In this document: piece after piece, positions 47,546 through 61,245 of the stretch | How the letters are laid out: each line of letters begins with the position of its first letter | Numbering within the stretch: position 1 is the first letter of the stretch | Source: Jonesiaceae bacterium BS-20 | GTDB taxonomy: Bacteria; Actinomycetota; Actinomycetes; Actinomycetales; Cellulomonadaceae | Length of the DNA: 64,000 nucleotides | Direction of reading: 5' to 3' | NCBI GenBank assembly: GCA_039995105.1 | Contig: CP146203.1 | Span: forward strand, 558,001 to 622,000 | The notes under the pieces: model-generated | The model's input: the letters and a program-made list of their open reading frames with translations, nothing else | Databases searched by the model: none | Told to the model about the DNA's origin: nothing | Translations under genes and position numbers: made by a program

Positions 47546-52615
<5,070 letters not shown>

Positions 52616-52742
52616 CTTACCAAACACTGTTTGGTCACCAAAAAGCATTTGATTGCACGCGTCCACTATCCGGTTCTAAAACCACGACCACCCCAGTTCA
52701 ACCATTTGGTTGAACAGGCGGGGTTGGCATGGTTAACAAGAT
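52616..52742 (+). other. 23S-5S spacer with processing structures
   Basis: Contains the 3' half of the 23S processing stalk (52658-52677) and a small hairpin GTTCAACC/GGTTGAAC (52696-52703 with 52708-52715, loop ATTT) just before the 5S gene. Confidence 0.7.
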
Positions 52743-52860
52743 GTTACGGCTGTCATAGCGGTAAGGAAACGCCCGGTCCCATTTCGAACCCGGAAGCTAA
52801 GCTCACCTGCGCCGATGGTACTGCCCTGGGAACGGGGTGGGAGAGTAGGACGCAGCCGGA
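52743..52860 (+). rRNA. rrf: 5S ribosomal RNA
   Basis: About 118 bases: GTTACGGCTGTCATAGCGG at the start, the CCCGGTCCCATTTCGAACCC loop, GAAGCTAAGC, GCCGATGGTACTG and GGGAGAGTAGGAC before the closing CGCAGCCGGA. The 5' and 3' ends pair as expected. It completes a 16S-23S-5S operon. Confidence 0.96.
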
Positions 52861-52871
52861 CTACCATTATA

Positions 52872-52909
52872 CAGGAAGGCCCCCACACAATCGTGTGGGG
52901 GCCTTCCTG
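52872..52909 (+). terminator. Terminator of the rRNA operon
   Basis: Perfect 17-bp stem (CAGGAAGGCCCCCACAC 52872-52888 with 52893-52909) and a tight AATC loop, 12 bases after 5S. It has no U-run but is very stable. Confidence 0.85.
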
Positions 52910-53627
52910 CATCCCCAAAACCAAACACCAGTGCACCGCAACACCCAGCACCGCAACATCCAGCACCGCGACACTACACAGTGTCCTTCTCGGCCCCGGA
53001 CCAACCCTGACACGGTCACCCACGGGGCCTCTACCATACCCAAAGCCAGGGCCAGACTGCCTACCTATGAACACGGCAAGAGGCCGCAGGGTAGCGGTTA
53101 AAGAGCCGCTGGGGATGGGCAATGACCTGCTACGTTGGGCTTAGAATATGGTCCGTGTTCAGATCATCCGCGCCCAGTTCTATTTGCCACGATGGTATGC
53201 CTCGGTCTAATGGTTGATCCATCGATGATGGTGATTGCCGTTTGGCTCTTGGTTAAAGAATGCTGCTGCAATGGCAACCATCTCAGGCTCATCGTCTGGG
53301 CACGTAACCAGACGGTCCAGTCGCGGCTTGAGACCTGGCACAGGTCGGGTGGTAGCGCTTGGCGGTTTGACTACCATTCAGCTACCTACGTCCCCAATGG
53401 CCTAGTTGGTATAGGCAGGTGCGGAGCTTTACCGGCAGAGTGTCCGTGCGAGTCCACTGCCCAGTCGACTTGTACCATTGCTCAGTCAACTTTCATCAAC
53501 GCTGAAGGCCTTCGCCACGGTCGAGAGTGTGTCGCCCCACGGCTGATGGCCTCCGACAAGGTCGCTAGTGTGGACCGTTCGAGTAACGCAGCCGTAAACG
53601 CGTCATAGCACTGAGAAACGTAAACAA
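52910..53627. other. Gene-free region between rRNA operon and chemoreceptor
   Basis: About 720 bases without a convincing gene on either strand. Open frames here have irregular composition and no ribosome sites. 52920-52975 is a run of CA-rich short repeats (variants of CACCGCAACA). A tRNA-like patch at about 53388-53465 does not fold into a cloverleaf. Confidence 0.6.
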
Positions 53628-53660
53628 AAGGGTGGCCAGAGCATTGCTCTGGCCACCCTT
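53628..53660 (-). terminator. Rho-independent terminator of the chemoreceptor gene
   Basis: AAGGGTGGCCAGAGCA (53628-53643) pairs perfectly with 53645-53660; the A-run at 53626-53629 is the U-run on the minus strand. It lies 15 bases past the stop. Confidence 0.88.
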
Positions 53661-53675
53661 ATTACTTGCGAGAAG

Positions 53676-55346
53676 TTAGAACTTGAATACGCGTACATCC
53701 CGGTTTAGCGCCTGAGCTTGTGACGAGAGTTGCTCGATCGTGCGGTCCATCTCCGCAATGGCGGACGTCGATTCTTCAACCACTGCTGCTACGCCGTTGA
53801 TGTTGGCGGCGATCTCGGAGGATCCGGTTGCAGCCTCCGCCGCAGAACGACTCATCTCGTTGGTAGTCGCCGTTTGCTCCTCGACAGCGGAAGCAATGGT
53901 GAGCTGATAGTTATTGATTGTGCTGATGATTTCTGAGATCTGTCCGATCGCGCCGATGGCTGAGTCGGTGTCGCTCTGAATAGCTTTGACGCGGCGCGCT
54001 ACATCCTCTGCGGCACGTGCTGACTCCGCTGCGAGATCCTTAACCTCGGAAGCGACGACGGCAAAGCCCTTGCCCGCCTCGCCTGCGCGTGCAGCCTCGA
54101 TGGTTGCGTTGAGGGCCAAGAGATTGGTCTGCTCGGCAATCGAGGTGATGGTCTTGATGACATCACCGATTTCTTTAGAGGACTCGTCAAGGCGGGAGAT
54201 CGTGATGTTTGTGGAATCGGCTGTAGTCGCTGCGGTCTGGGCGACTGCGGTGGCTTCCTGAGCGTTCTGGGCGATTTCTCGGATCGACGCGCTCATCTGC
54301 TCAGCACCGGCCGCAACCGTCTGAACGTTCCCGGACACCTGCTCTGCAGCCGTGGCAACGACTGCTGCCTGGGCCGAGGTCTCGGCGGATGACGCCGCAA
54401 CTTGTGACGACGCAGCCGAGAGGATCTCTGACTTATGAACTGCCGCGTCTGCTGTTTGCGTGACACCACGGAGCATTTCACGCAGTGAGTGCTGAGCGAT
54501 CTTAAGTTGCTCGGCCATGTCGCCCAACTCATCTTGGGTAGTCACGTGCGGCGTAGCGGTCAGGTCCCCTTGGGAAAGCGCCTCGATCGAGTCATTCAAA
54601 ACGCCGATATTGCGGCGAATACGTGAGGCAATGAACATGCTCAGCATGACGGTCAGGGTGATGCCAATACCGGCTATGACGATCGTGGCAACGAAGGCCT
54701 TCTGCACGGCGGACCCGCTGTCGGCAGCGATCCTGGCGGCCTCGGTATTGGTGTGCTCGTTAATTGATCCAACAATAACCAGTAGTTCTTCCGCGGCTGG
54801 CGTGACAGTATCGGCCCGGGTCTGCTCAGCTGCAGTGATGTCTCCGGTCAGAACTGTTGGCAAGAATACGTTCCTAACAGCGTCTTCGTACTGCTCTAGA
54901 GCGCCCTTGAGGTCGGAGTTGAGATCAATTTGGTACGTCTCTTTGAAAGCCGCAAAACTTGAATAGACATCCAAGAATTCACTCTCGATCTCAGCGATTT
55001 TTGCGGTGTTGATCTCGACGCTATCCTCCGCAAAGGTCAAAGCCACATCGAGGCGCAACGCCCAGATATCCGTAGTCAGTGAAGTAAATGAATGGATTAC
55101 TTCGGTGATTCCACGCTCAAGGTCTTCAGTACTACTCTGCACGGTGTTCAGCGTTGACAGCGCAAAACCGGTGATTGCTAAAGCGGTGACCGCCCCAACA
55201 ATGGAGTTGAGTAGCAACTTGGTACGGATCTTTGCGCGGTTGATAAAGCTGGCCTTGGGTTGTACCGGGGGGCGTGCCGGCCCGGAGCCAGAACTGTAGT
55301 CCGGTGCGGGGGCAGCTAATCTCTGCTCGTCAATTGTCGATGTCAT
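53676..55346 (-). CDS. Methyl-accepting chemotaxis protein
   Basis: 556-residue transmembrane chemoreceptor. A 35-residue cytoplasmic Pro-rich start is followed by TM1 (about 45-65), a four-helix-bundle sensing domain outside the membrane (about 66-210), TM2 (about 215-240), a HAMP domain ([22 protein letters not shown], about 240-295) and the signalling domain. Its tip is the conserved [21 protein letters not shown], which contacts CheA and CheW. The signal is unknown. ATG 55346 has GAAGGT five bases upstream; an ATG at 55358 is also in frame. No C-terminal pentapeptide for CheR is present. A sigma-28-like promoter on the minus strand lies about 70 bases upstream. Other che genes are outside the window. 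Confidence 0.95.
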   Translation of the reverse strand: MTSTIDEQRLAAPAPDYSSGSGPARPPVQPKASFINRAKIRTKLLLNSIVGAVTALAITGFALSTLNTVQSSTEDLERGITEVIHSFTSLTTDIWALRLDVALTFAEDSVEINTAKIAEIESEFLDVYSSFAAFKETYQIDLNSDLKGALEQYEDAVRNVFLPTVLTGDITAAEQTRADTVTPAAEELLVIVGSINEHTNTEAARIAADSGSAVQKAFVATIVIAGIGITLTVMLSMFIASRIRRNIGVLNDSIEALSQGDLTATPHVTTQDELGDMAEQLKIAQHSLREMLRGVTQTADAAVHKSEILSAASSQVAASSAETSAQAAVVATAAEQVSGNVQTVAAGAEQMSASIREIAQNAQEATAVAQTAATTADSTNITISRLDESSKEIGDVIKTITSIAEQTNLLALNATIEAARAGEAGKGFAVVASEVKDLAAESARAAEDVARRVKAIQSDTDSAIGAIGQISEIISTINNYQLTIASAVEEQTATTNEMSRSAAEAATGSSEIAANINGVAAVVEESTSAIAEMDRTIEQLSSQAQALNRDVRVFKF

Positions 55347-55414
55347 TTGTACCTTCATGGCTTTGGGCGGAAGACGAGCCCTCCTGGCTCGCCTATAAGG
55401 CTTCTCACACCTGC

Positions 55415-55441
55415 TGATCGGCGCGTGGCACCCAAAGATAA
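55415..55441 (-). promoter_or_regulatory. Sigma-28-like promoter of the chemoreceptor gene
   Basis: Read on the minus strand: TTAT (55441-55438), 15 bases, GCCGATCA (55422-55415). The -10 element is identical to that before fliD; the -35 element is weaker than the consensus TAAA. It ends 69 bases upstream of the ATG at 55346. Confidence 0.5.
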
Positions 55442-55479
55442 GAACAATTCGGCGATACGCGCAGGCGCAGGGCAGACAC

Positions 55480-55506
55480 TAATGAACCGGGTGTCTTGGC
55501 CGATTA
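55480..55506 (+). promoter_or_regulatory. Sigma-28-like promoter of the two-TM protein gene
   Basis: TAAT (55480-55483), exactly 15 bases, GCCGATTA (55499-55506), against consensus TAAA-N15-GCCGATAA: ten of twelve positions match. It lies 58 bases before the GTG at 55565 and back to back with the chemoreceptor promoter. Confidence 0.65.
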
Positions 55507-55564
55507 GATACCTGAACTATGTTGTGTTTTGACCGTGTTGTGCTACGAGGTGTGAGGAAACTTA

Positions 55565-56431
55565 GTGGATCTGAGAGCAACCCATCACCTTCCGGGTGAC
55601 AGTGTGCCGGCGGCAGGGGTAACCATCCCACGATGGATCGAAATCAAGGATCGCCGGGACCAACCACAGGCCACGAGCGCACAGCGGTCAAGTTTTTATG
55701 TGGTGAGTCCAGAATGCACCCTGGATGACGCCCGCATCTTCGCCCACCTGTACGGTCAGCGAGACCGTATGGAGCGGACTTATCAGCTGCTGTCGAAGAC
55801 TCAAACCTCCTTTGTCTTAGCTACCGTGATAGGCGTTATCTTGATTGTCATGAGCCAAGCGTCTGCCTGGTGGTTCTTAGTTCCGGCCGGCTTGATCGCA
55901 GGGCACCAGGCGATACTGAGGGACGCAGCAACCGAGATTATTAAACCCTTTAACGCGGCCACGATAGCGGAGATTACAAAGAGCCCCATGCTGCTTAGCG
56001 TTTCCAAGGCAGAATACTTAGTCGTTTCGCGGTTTGCCGCTAAGTACCCAAAACGCGCGAGTGAGGTGCACCGGATGATGTGGCGAGTGCGCGCCCTCGA
56101 AAAACTCTACGGTGACGCCGAGCAGGCGGTCGGGAAATTGAACAAACGTAGCGGCGTCAGCCCTGCTGGTTTGGTGCAGACGAGGGCACGCTTGGCAGCG
56201 TTGCACAAGCTGATTCACGATGCCAGAACCTCCCTTCACGCTTTGGTCAACCCACCTAGGGTGGTCAACCCGTTGCAGCGAGGAAATCTCTTGGAATTGG
56301 TGCATGAGATCAATTCGGTTCTGCGCCTCGGCTTGGATGACCTAGTCCCACGAATCGATTCCCAGACACAACAGCTACATGAGCGGATTCTGCCGGACCA
56401 ACCTGATGAGCAAACACCGAAATTGCCGTAA
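55565..56431 (+). CDS. Two-TM protein of the flagellar regulon, function unknown
   Basis: 288-residue protein that I do not recognise. Residues 1-75 are soluble, with a short basic stretch; residues about 78-120 form a hydrophobic hairpin (TSFVLATVIGVILIVMS, then WWFLVPAGLIAG) that should span the membrane twice; residues 125-288 are helical and coiled-coil-prone (RVRALEKLYGDAEQAVGKL, RLAALHKLIHDARTSLHALV) with a charged end. There is no catalytic motif. The start is a GTG with GAGG upstream. The sigma-28-like promoter, its position between the chemoreceptor and fliW, and its own bidirectional terminator suggest a role in motility or chemoreceptor organisation. It could also be a stator-associated or polar-anchor protein, but nothing proves this. 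Confidence 0.75.
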   Translation: MDLRATHHLPGDSVPAAGVTIPRWIEIKDRRDQPQATSAQRSSFYVVSPECTLDDARIFAHLYGQRDRMERTYQLLSKTQTSFVLATVIGVILIVMSQASAWWFLVPAGLIAGHQAILRDAATEIIKPFNAATIAEITKSPMLLSVSKAEYLVVSRFAAKYPKRASEVHRMMWRVRALEKLYGDAEQAVGKLNKRSGVSPAGLVQTRARLAALHKLIHDARTSLHALVNPPRVVNPLQRGNLLELVHEINSVLRLGLDDLVPRIDSQTQQLHERILPDQPDEQTPKLP

Positions 56432-56484
56432 ATTCCGGCGGGGCAATGGTCCTAGCCACCCGTGCTGTGGAAATGGCCGAGCAA

Positions 56485-56517
56485 AAAAGCGGTGATGACA
56501 AATTCATCACCGCTTTT
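56485..56517. terminator. Bidirectional terminator between the two-TM gene and fliW
   Basis: AAAAGCGGTGATGA (56485-56498) pairs perfectly with TCATCACCGCTTTT (56504-56517) around CAAAT. A- and T-tails on both sides serve both converging operons. Confidence 0.92.
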
Positions 56518-56572
56518 GCAATGGCATCGCCGAGCAGAGGCCTTGACTGATAACCGCGCCAGTAGCTACGGG

Positions 56573-57076
56573 TTAGGAAACCATGAGTGGGGTACGAACA
56601 GAATACTGTTCGTCTTCAAGAACAACCTGAATGCAGTTGCCAGTGCCTGGATTGACCAGAATTGGGGCAGACAGATTTGCTGTGTGCTCGGCCAGATTGT
56701 CCCCGAGTGTGAGCACCACAAACATCTGGGCCTGTGCTTCGCCCGTTGCTGGGGCGCACGGCAGACCAAGATCGGTCGTGGCCGCTCCAGAAATCTTGGG
56801 CGAGAAGGTTGGGAAAAAGGTTTCCGGAGTCACAACAAAGAGTTGCGGTCCACCAACAGTCAAACTGGTGAGGGTAAATAACACACCGGTGTGGTCAAAC
56901 GGCGCCAATACAAACTTGGATAGCCCGGGAAGTCCTGCGAGCGGCCGTACAAAATTCAGTTCCTGTGCTGCGGTCGTAGGCTGTGTGACCGATCCAGAGA
57001 TTGATGGTGCTGACACGAGTGCATGGGATTCTTGCGGCGGTGTAGCATCTGCGACTGCTATTGCAATGGATGTCAT
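56573..57076 (-). CDS. fliW: Flagellar assembly factor FliW
   Basis: 167-residue FliW, which binds flagellin and, when free, antagonises CsrA so that flagellin translation is matched to export. The core starts at ELNFVRPLAGLPGLSKFVL (about 39) and ends with NLSAPILVNPGTGNCIQVVLEDEQYSVRTPL-type residues, the strongest family signature. The first 35 residues are an Ala/Ser/Thr-rich extension not usual in FliW. Its ATG overlaps the flgL stop (ATGA), so it is part of the flgN-flgK-flgL-fliW operon. A csrA gene, which normally follows fliW, is not found between fliW and the terminator. Confidence 0.92.
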   Translation of the reverse strand: MTSIAIAVADATPPQESHALVSAPSISGSVTQPTTAAQELNFVRPLAGLPGLSKFVLAPFDHTGVLFTLTSLTVGGPQLFVVTPETFFPTFSPKISGAATTDLGLPCAPATGEAQAQMFVVLTLGDNLAEHTANLSAPILVNPGTGNCIQVVLEDEQYSVRTPLMVS

Positions 57077-57984
57077 CAGCGCAGGTAGTCCAGAAGTGTT
57101 GGTTGCAGGACTCGTGCCGACGCGTTCAAGGACGCGGTGTACGCAACCTCTTGAAGCTTCAGGTCCATGATGGTTTGCGCCAGATCAATGTTTTCGATCC
57201 CGGCTACATCGTTCTTGAGGGTCGCGGTGTTGTTGGTCGCTGTCTCGAGAGCTCGTTCGATCTGGTTAGTACGAGCACCAACGGCGGCCGCCTGGGTTGT
57301 CATCTGAGCGTGACGGGTATCAATTTTATTCAGGGCATGCTGAGGATCGTTGCCCGCGCGCAAGTCATTGGAAATATCTTCCATCAACTTGAACACCGAG
57401 TAGCTCGGGTCATTGGGGTCTGTGGTGTTCGAACCAAACACCGATGCGCCATCGGTGTCTACACGTATGGTCACGGCGTTAGAGGTGCGCCGCTCAACGG
57501 ATGCTCCGGGCACCCCGGAGAAAGTGTAGTCCGTGCCGTCGAATGCTGAATCTGTCCCTGAGGTTCCGGCAAAAATGGACCGCCCAAGGTACTTCGTGTT
57601 GGCCTGGTCTAGGAGTGCGGACTTGATTCCGTCAATCTCTGCGGCCAACGCTTCGCGGGCAGCTGAGTTCATGGTTCCGGTGTTGGAACCTTGGACTACG
57701 AGATCACGGGCCCGCAGCAGCAAGCCTGAAGTTGTAGCCAATGCTGAATCCGCAAGGTTCAACCAGGACCTGCCGTCCTCGGCGTTACGCACAAATTGTT
57801 CATTAGCCTTTTGGTCGCGGCGCATGGTGAGAGCGTCGGACGCCTTGGCAGGGTCATCCGAGACCTTACCAATGAGCTTGCCGCTTGAGCCTTGCTCCTG
57901 GAGCTTGACCATGGCGGAGAGATTATTTTGCATGTTGGCTAGCACGTTGCGCTGGGCGGACATGTGAGTAACGCGTGTAATCAT
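57076..57984 (-). CDS. flgL: Flagellar hook-associated protein 3 FlgL
   Basis: 302-residue FlgL, the second junction protein between hook and filament. Its N-terminus (ITRVTHMSAQRNVLANMQNN) and C-terminus (VAYTASLNASARVLQPTLLDYLR) are the flagellin-like D0/D1 helices that zip together in the filament base; the variable domain lies at about 130-210. Ends overlap flgK (ATGA) and fliW (ATGA), so all are translationally coupled. Length is normal for the family. It is exported by the flagellar type III apparatus with FlgN as chaperone. Confidence 0.95.
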   Translation of the reverse strand: MITRVTHMSAQRNVLANMQNNLSAMVKLQEQGSSGKLIGKVSDDPAKASDALTMRRDQKANEQFVRNAEDGRSWLNLADSALATTSGLLLRARDLVVQGSNTGTMNSAAREALAAEIDGIKSALLDQANTKYLGRSIFAGTSGTDSAFDGTDYTFSGVPGASVERRTSNAVTIRVDTDGASVFGSNTTDPNDPSYSVFKLMEDISNDLRAGNDPQHALNKIDTRHAQMTTQAAAVGARTNQIERALETATNNTATLKNDVAGIENIDLAQTIMDLKLQEVAYTASLNASARVLQPTLLDYLR

Positions 57985-59375
57985 CGGCCAACAACTCCGG
58001 TTCTGTTGATGAGTTGGTCGAGCATCTCATCAATGGTGGTGAGAACTCGAGAAGCGGCTTGGTACCCGCGCTGGAACGCGAGCATATTGACCGTCTCTTC
58101 ATCTACATCGACACTGGTAGCGGAAAGTTGAAGATTTTCAGCCGATGCCCGGGCGGCCTCGGCGACGGCGTACGAGCCGATAGCAGATTTGGCCGCAACA
58201 CCAATTGAGACCACGGAAGTCTGCCACAGGGCCGATGGCCCTTCGAGAGCTTGGCCCAGCTGTCCAATCTTGTCCGCGATAGAGCCGTCATACTCGCCAA
58301 GGGCAGGGTCACCCGAGACGATCTTAGATGGGTCGGTGATCGCGACGGAGATCTGCTTTGCGGCTTGGCCGGTTCCAATCTGAAACAGCGGCTCGCCGTG
58401 CAACTCGAGAAGCCCGTTAACTTGCTCCGCAAGCGCGGTGGCAACCTTATTGAAGTTGTCTGCCGCGGAGGCCAAGATCCCGCCCTGGCTGGCAGGGGCA
58501 AGCGCACTGAGTTTTCCTGCAATCTCGCCACCGGTCATGATGACCTGTGGGTCACCCGGGCGGTCCCACACCACGGAAACAGGCGCCTGACCGTCCATGA
58601 TCGCGTCGAGATTTGTGGTGCCCTGAAGCTTGAGCGTTTGTGCCGACGTGCCGGAAACTATCAGGTTGCCGCCAATAGCAATGTCAGCGGTACCGTCTGG
58701 CATGAACCGCGCTGTTGCTCCGGTTAAAGCGGAAAGCTCGGTGATCAACAGGTTCCGCTGATCGATGAGCTCGTTGGCGGTGTTGCCGTTCACTTCACGC
58801 TGGCGGATTTCTGCATTGAGTTTGGCAACTAACGTTGCCGTGGTGTTGACCTGCGTAACCTTGGCGTCAACCTCCGTGCGGTGCTGAGACCACTGCGTCT
58901 CGAGGGAAGCGTAAGAAGAATTGAGGGCGCCGGCAACAGAGTTAGCACGATCCATGACAACCTGCTTGGTAGCCAGCGTCTGCGGTGACTTAGCAACATC
59001 CTGAAAACCGGCCCACAGATCGCCCATCAAGGAACTCAAACCAGTGTCCGAGGGCTCATTGATTGTGGATTCCAAGCGCGTGTAGGAGTCAGCCCGAGCC
59101 GCCAAAAATGCTGCGGAAGCACCGGTGGTACGCACCCGGGCATCGATAAATATGTCCCCAAGGCGGTCAATGCTGGTAACCTTCACGCCGCTGCCAATAC
59201 CGTGGCCGCCACCGTTGCGCATGGCGTTGACGGAGCCAATAGCCTCGAGGTTTGCGCGCTGACGCACATATCCGTTGGTATTGGCGTTGGCAATGTTTTG
59301 CCCCGATACCTCGAGCGCAAGGCGCTGGGAGTTCAGTGCAGACAGGGCATTGCCAAGTCCGGAAAAGGTGCTCAT
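57981..59375 (-). CDS. flgK: Flagellar hook-associated protein 1 FlgK
   Basis: 464-residue FlgK, the first hook-filament junction protein. Marks are the rod/hook N-terminal motif (ALNSQRLALEVSGQNIANANTNGYVRQ-type, about 12-40), a second conserved block DRLGDIFIDARVR (about 66-78), and the C-terminal VNMLAFQRGYQAASRVLTTIDEML helix that forms the D0 domain. It is shorter than the enterobacterial protein (547 residues) because of a reduced central domain. The ATG at 59375 has GAGG upstream and follows the flgN stop by seven bases. It overlaps flgL by four bases. Confidence 0.95.
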   Translation of the reverse strand: MSTFSGLGNALSALNSQRLALEVSGQNIANANTNGYVRQRANLEAIGSVNAMRNGGGHGIGSGVKVTSIDRLGDIFIDARVRTTGASAAFLAARADSYTRLESTINEPSDTGLSSLMGDLWAGFQDVAKSPQTLATKQVVMDRANSVAGALNSSYASLETQWSQHRTEVDAKVTQVNTTATLVAKLNAEIRQREVNGNTANELIDQRNLLITELSALTGATARFMPDGTADIAIGGNLIVSGTSAQTLKLQGTTNLDAIMDGQAPVSVVWDRPGDPQVIMTGGEIAGKLSALAPASQGGILASAADNFNKVATALAEQVNGLLELHGEPLFQIGTGQAAKQISVAITDPSKIVSGDPALGEYDGSIADKIGQLGQALEGPSALWQTSVVSIGVAAKSAIGSYAVAEAARASAENLQLSATSVDVDEETVNMLAFQRGYQAASRVLTTIDEMLDQLINRTGVVGR

Positions 59376-59382
59376 GGTTTCC

Positions 59383-59865
59383 TCATAAATCTTGGTCGAT
59401 CAACCGGGGCTGTGCCTCGGCCGCCTGAGTTTCCCCGCTCGCGTCATACGTGGCAGGGTCATTGGCAACGGATGCGAGTGATTCTTGAACCGCGCGTTGC
59501 GACGCAGTTAGGAGTTCCCTTGCACCGGTGGTGAGTGCATCAATTTCCGTGGCGAGCTGCAAAAGTGCAGTTCTGTGAGCCCCAAGGAGTTCGCCCCAAG
59601 GCTCGGGAGAAAGTGTCACCAGGGCAGAAAGGGGAGCCTCCCCATCCAAGCCGAGTTGCTTTGCAACGGAATCAGACTCAACCGACCGAGCCAATTCAAC
59701 TTCCGCGAGCTGGCTAATGAGCCGCTCGATCTCAGCTGTTGAATGCTGTAGCCACTTGCTCTTTCCGGAGGCGAGTAAAAGTTGCTCGACCTCAAGTTTA
59801 AATACGAGGAGCTCGAGAAGCTGGCGTTGATTCCACAGCGCACTGTTAAGCAACTGGTAACTCAC
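59383..59865 (-). CDS. flgN: FlgN-type export chaperone
   Basis: 160-residue, almost entirely helical protein with heptad-like Leu spacing (QLLNSALWNQRQLLELLVFKLEVEQLLLASGK-type start and LLGAHRTALLQLATEIDAL), the expected build of FlgN, the chaperone that holds FlgK and FlgL for export. The start is GTG 59865, which has GGAGG about six bases upstream; the frame continues upstream to 59973 but without a ribosome site. It opens the flgN-flgK-flgL-fliW operon. Sequence identity to known FlgN is hard to judge by eye, so the name rests on size, helical pattern and position. Confidence 0.8.
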   Translation of the reverse strand: MSYQLLNSALWNQRQLLELLVFKLEVEQLLLASGKSKWLQHSTAEIERLISQLAEVELARSVESDSVAKQLGLDGEAPLSALVTLSPEPWGELLGAHRTALLQLATEIDALTTGARELLTASQRAVQESLASVANDPATYDASGETQAAEAQPRLIDQDL

Positions 59866-60188
59866 GGGTTCCTCCAAAGGTTTGAGAGTGGCTGGCAAGG
59901 CCCAAGCTTTTCTTGAGTCTACAGTTTGATCGTTCAGGTCAGCCGGATAGTTAACGATTATGCGAGTGAACATTCAATGTCTTCACAGTGTCTGCGCAAG
60001 TGGGCGATTTGGTTCAGTTGATTGGGTTTATCCCAGAGGAGGCCACTACCATAAAAAGTTGGTGCTTCAAATCACATGGGCAGTTCTGGCCGGGTGAAAT
60101 GTGTGTGCCATCAGCGAAAACACGCTATTTTATCCGGATGTTGGGACCATCGGGAAAATCCAAGTTTTCGAAACCCACAAGAGGTCCC
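59866..60188. other. Divergent control region between flgN and the sigma-factor gene
   Basis: 323 bases between two divergent starts. An in-frame extension of the sigma-factor gene (59988-60188) lacks a ribosome site and family similarity. No sigma-28 type site of the GCCGATAA form is seen for either gene, so a vegetative promoter is likely for both. Confidence 0.55.
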
Positions 60189-61148
60189 ATGTTCCTGAGT
60201 GCTACCTGTGTCAACCTTGAGCACATGAAACCCGTTTCTGCCGCTGCTAAGACTCTCATTGAGTCTCACTTACACATCGTTGGATACCACGTCTCCGAAA
60301 TGCTGGTTCGAGTACCCGCGCAGGTCACCCGTGATGAACTGGCGTCTGCAGGGTACTTGGCACTCACACAAGCGGCAATCGGCTATGATCCCGAAACGGG
60401 AGTTCCATTTTCGCGATTCGCGGCAATCCGGATCAAGGGCGCGTTGATAGATGAGCTGCGCTCAATGGACTGGGTATCCCGGGGGACTAGGCGCAAGATC
60501 CGTGAATACACCAAGACCGTTGAGCAGATAACGTCAACGTTGCGCAGGGTGCCGTCCCGCAATGAGATTGCGACCGCGCTTGGAATCGATGTGAGCGAGG
60601 TTTCGGAGATAGCGGATCACGCAAGCGTCAAGGTGCTTTCAGTTGATGCCTATGATGGGTCGCTCGCCGACATCATGCCCTCAAGCGAACCAACCCCTGA
60701 GTCAAGCGCACTGCAATCTGAACGTTACACATATCTGCGCGGAGCGGTTGCTGCGCTGCCCGAACGGCTGCGGCACGTGGTGGAACAGGTATTTTTTCAC
60801 GATGTCCCCGTGGCGCAAGTTGCTCAGGAAATGGGAGTTACGGCATCGAGAATCTCGCAACTGCGGTCCGAGGCAATGGTGCTTCTGCGCGATGGCATGA
60901 ACACCCACCTAAATCCGGATCGGGTGCCAGCAGAACCCGCTAAGGGAGTGGTTGCGCGGCGCCGAGCGCATTACTTTGACGAGATTCAGCAACGCGTCAC
61001 CAAGGTGTCCGGTTCCTCGGACCGGTCGATGCGAGAGTTGATCTACCGATCCTTTGTCTCTGACCTTGCCACGGGGCCCAGCTTAACCCCACCGGTGATA
61101 GCATCCGCTTCCGCACGGGAACATCGGTTAGAAACTACTTTCACCTAA
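60189..61148 (+). CDS. fliA: FliA/WhiG-type RNA polymerase sigma factor
   Basis: 319-residue group 3 sigma factor. Region 2 is clear (SAGYLALTQAAIGYDPETGVPF and FAAIRIKGALIDELRSMDWVSR, about 45-95), region 3 follows (RRKIREYTKTVEQITSTLRRVPSRNE), and region 4 contains the HTH (VAQEMGVTASRISQLRSEAM, about 215-235). It should read TAAA-N15-GCCGATAA promoters, several of which occur in this window before flagellin, fliD and chemotaxis genes. The start is set at ATG 60189 with AGAGG just upstream (spacing is short). About 75 residues follow region 4, an unusual C-terminal extension with a basic helix (ARRRAHYFDEIQQRV). No FlgM anti-sigma gene is seen here. Confidence 0.9.
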   Translation: MFLSATCVNLEHMKPVSAAAKTLIESHLHIVGYHVSEMLVRVPAQVTRDELASAGYLALTQAAIGYDPETGVPFSRFAAIRIKGALIDELRSMDWVSRGTRRKIREYTKTVEQITSTLRRVPSRNEIATALGIDVSEVSEIADHASVKVLSVDAYDGSLADIMPSSEPTPESSALQSERYTYLRGAVAALPERLRHVVEQVFFHDVPVAQVAQEMGVTASRISQLRSEAMVLLRDGMNTHLNPDRVPAEPAKGVVARRRAHYFDEIQQRVTKVSGSSDRSMRELIYRSFVSDLATGPSLTPPVIASASAREHRLETTFT

Positions 61149-61152
61149 ACTC

Positions 61153-61179
61153 TAAATCCCCAGCGTGACCTGCCGAATG
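61153..61179 (+). promoter_or_regulatory. Sigma-28 promoter of the flagellin gene
   Basis: TAAA (61153-61156), exactly 15 bases, GCCGAATG (61172-61179), against TAAA-N15-GCCGATAA. It begins just after the sigma-factor stop codon and lies 67 bases upstream of the flagellin ATG. Confidence 0.7.
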
Positions 61180-61245
61180 AACAGGTGAGCGGATGCCACG
61201 GATGGCGCCCGACACTCACCCAATTCATCACGGAGGATTTTTTAA

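Noticed and set aside
53388-53465. Possible tRNA gene (GGCCTAGTTGGTATAGGC D-arm-like and GTGCGAGTCC T-loop-like segments)
   Set aside because: The anticodon stem does not form five pairs, the T stem does not close and no acceptor stem pairs. At best a decayed remnant or chance.
53135-53608. 157-codon open frame downstream of the rRNA operon
   Set aside because: Irregular composition, many Cys and Met in a low-bias context, no ribosome site and no recognisable domain.
59988-60188. N-terminal extension of the sigma factor from 59988
   Set aside because: No ribosome site and no similarity to sigma regions; the ATG at 60189 with AGAGG is preferred.
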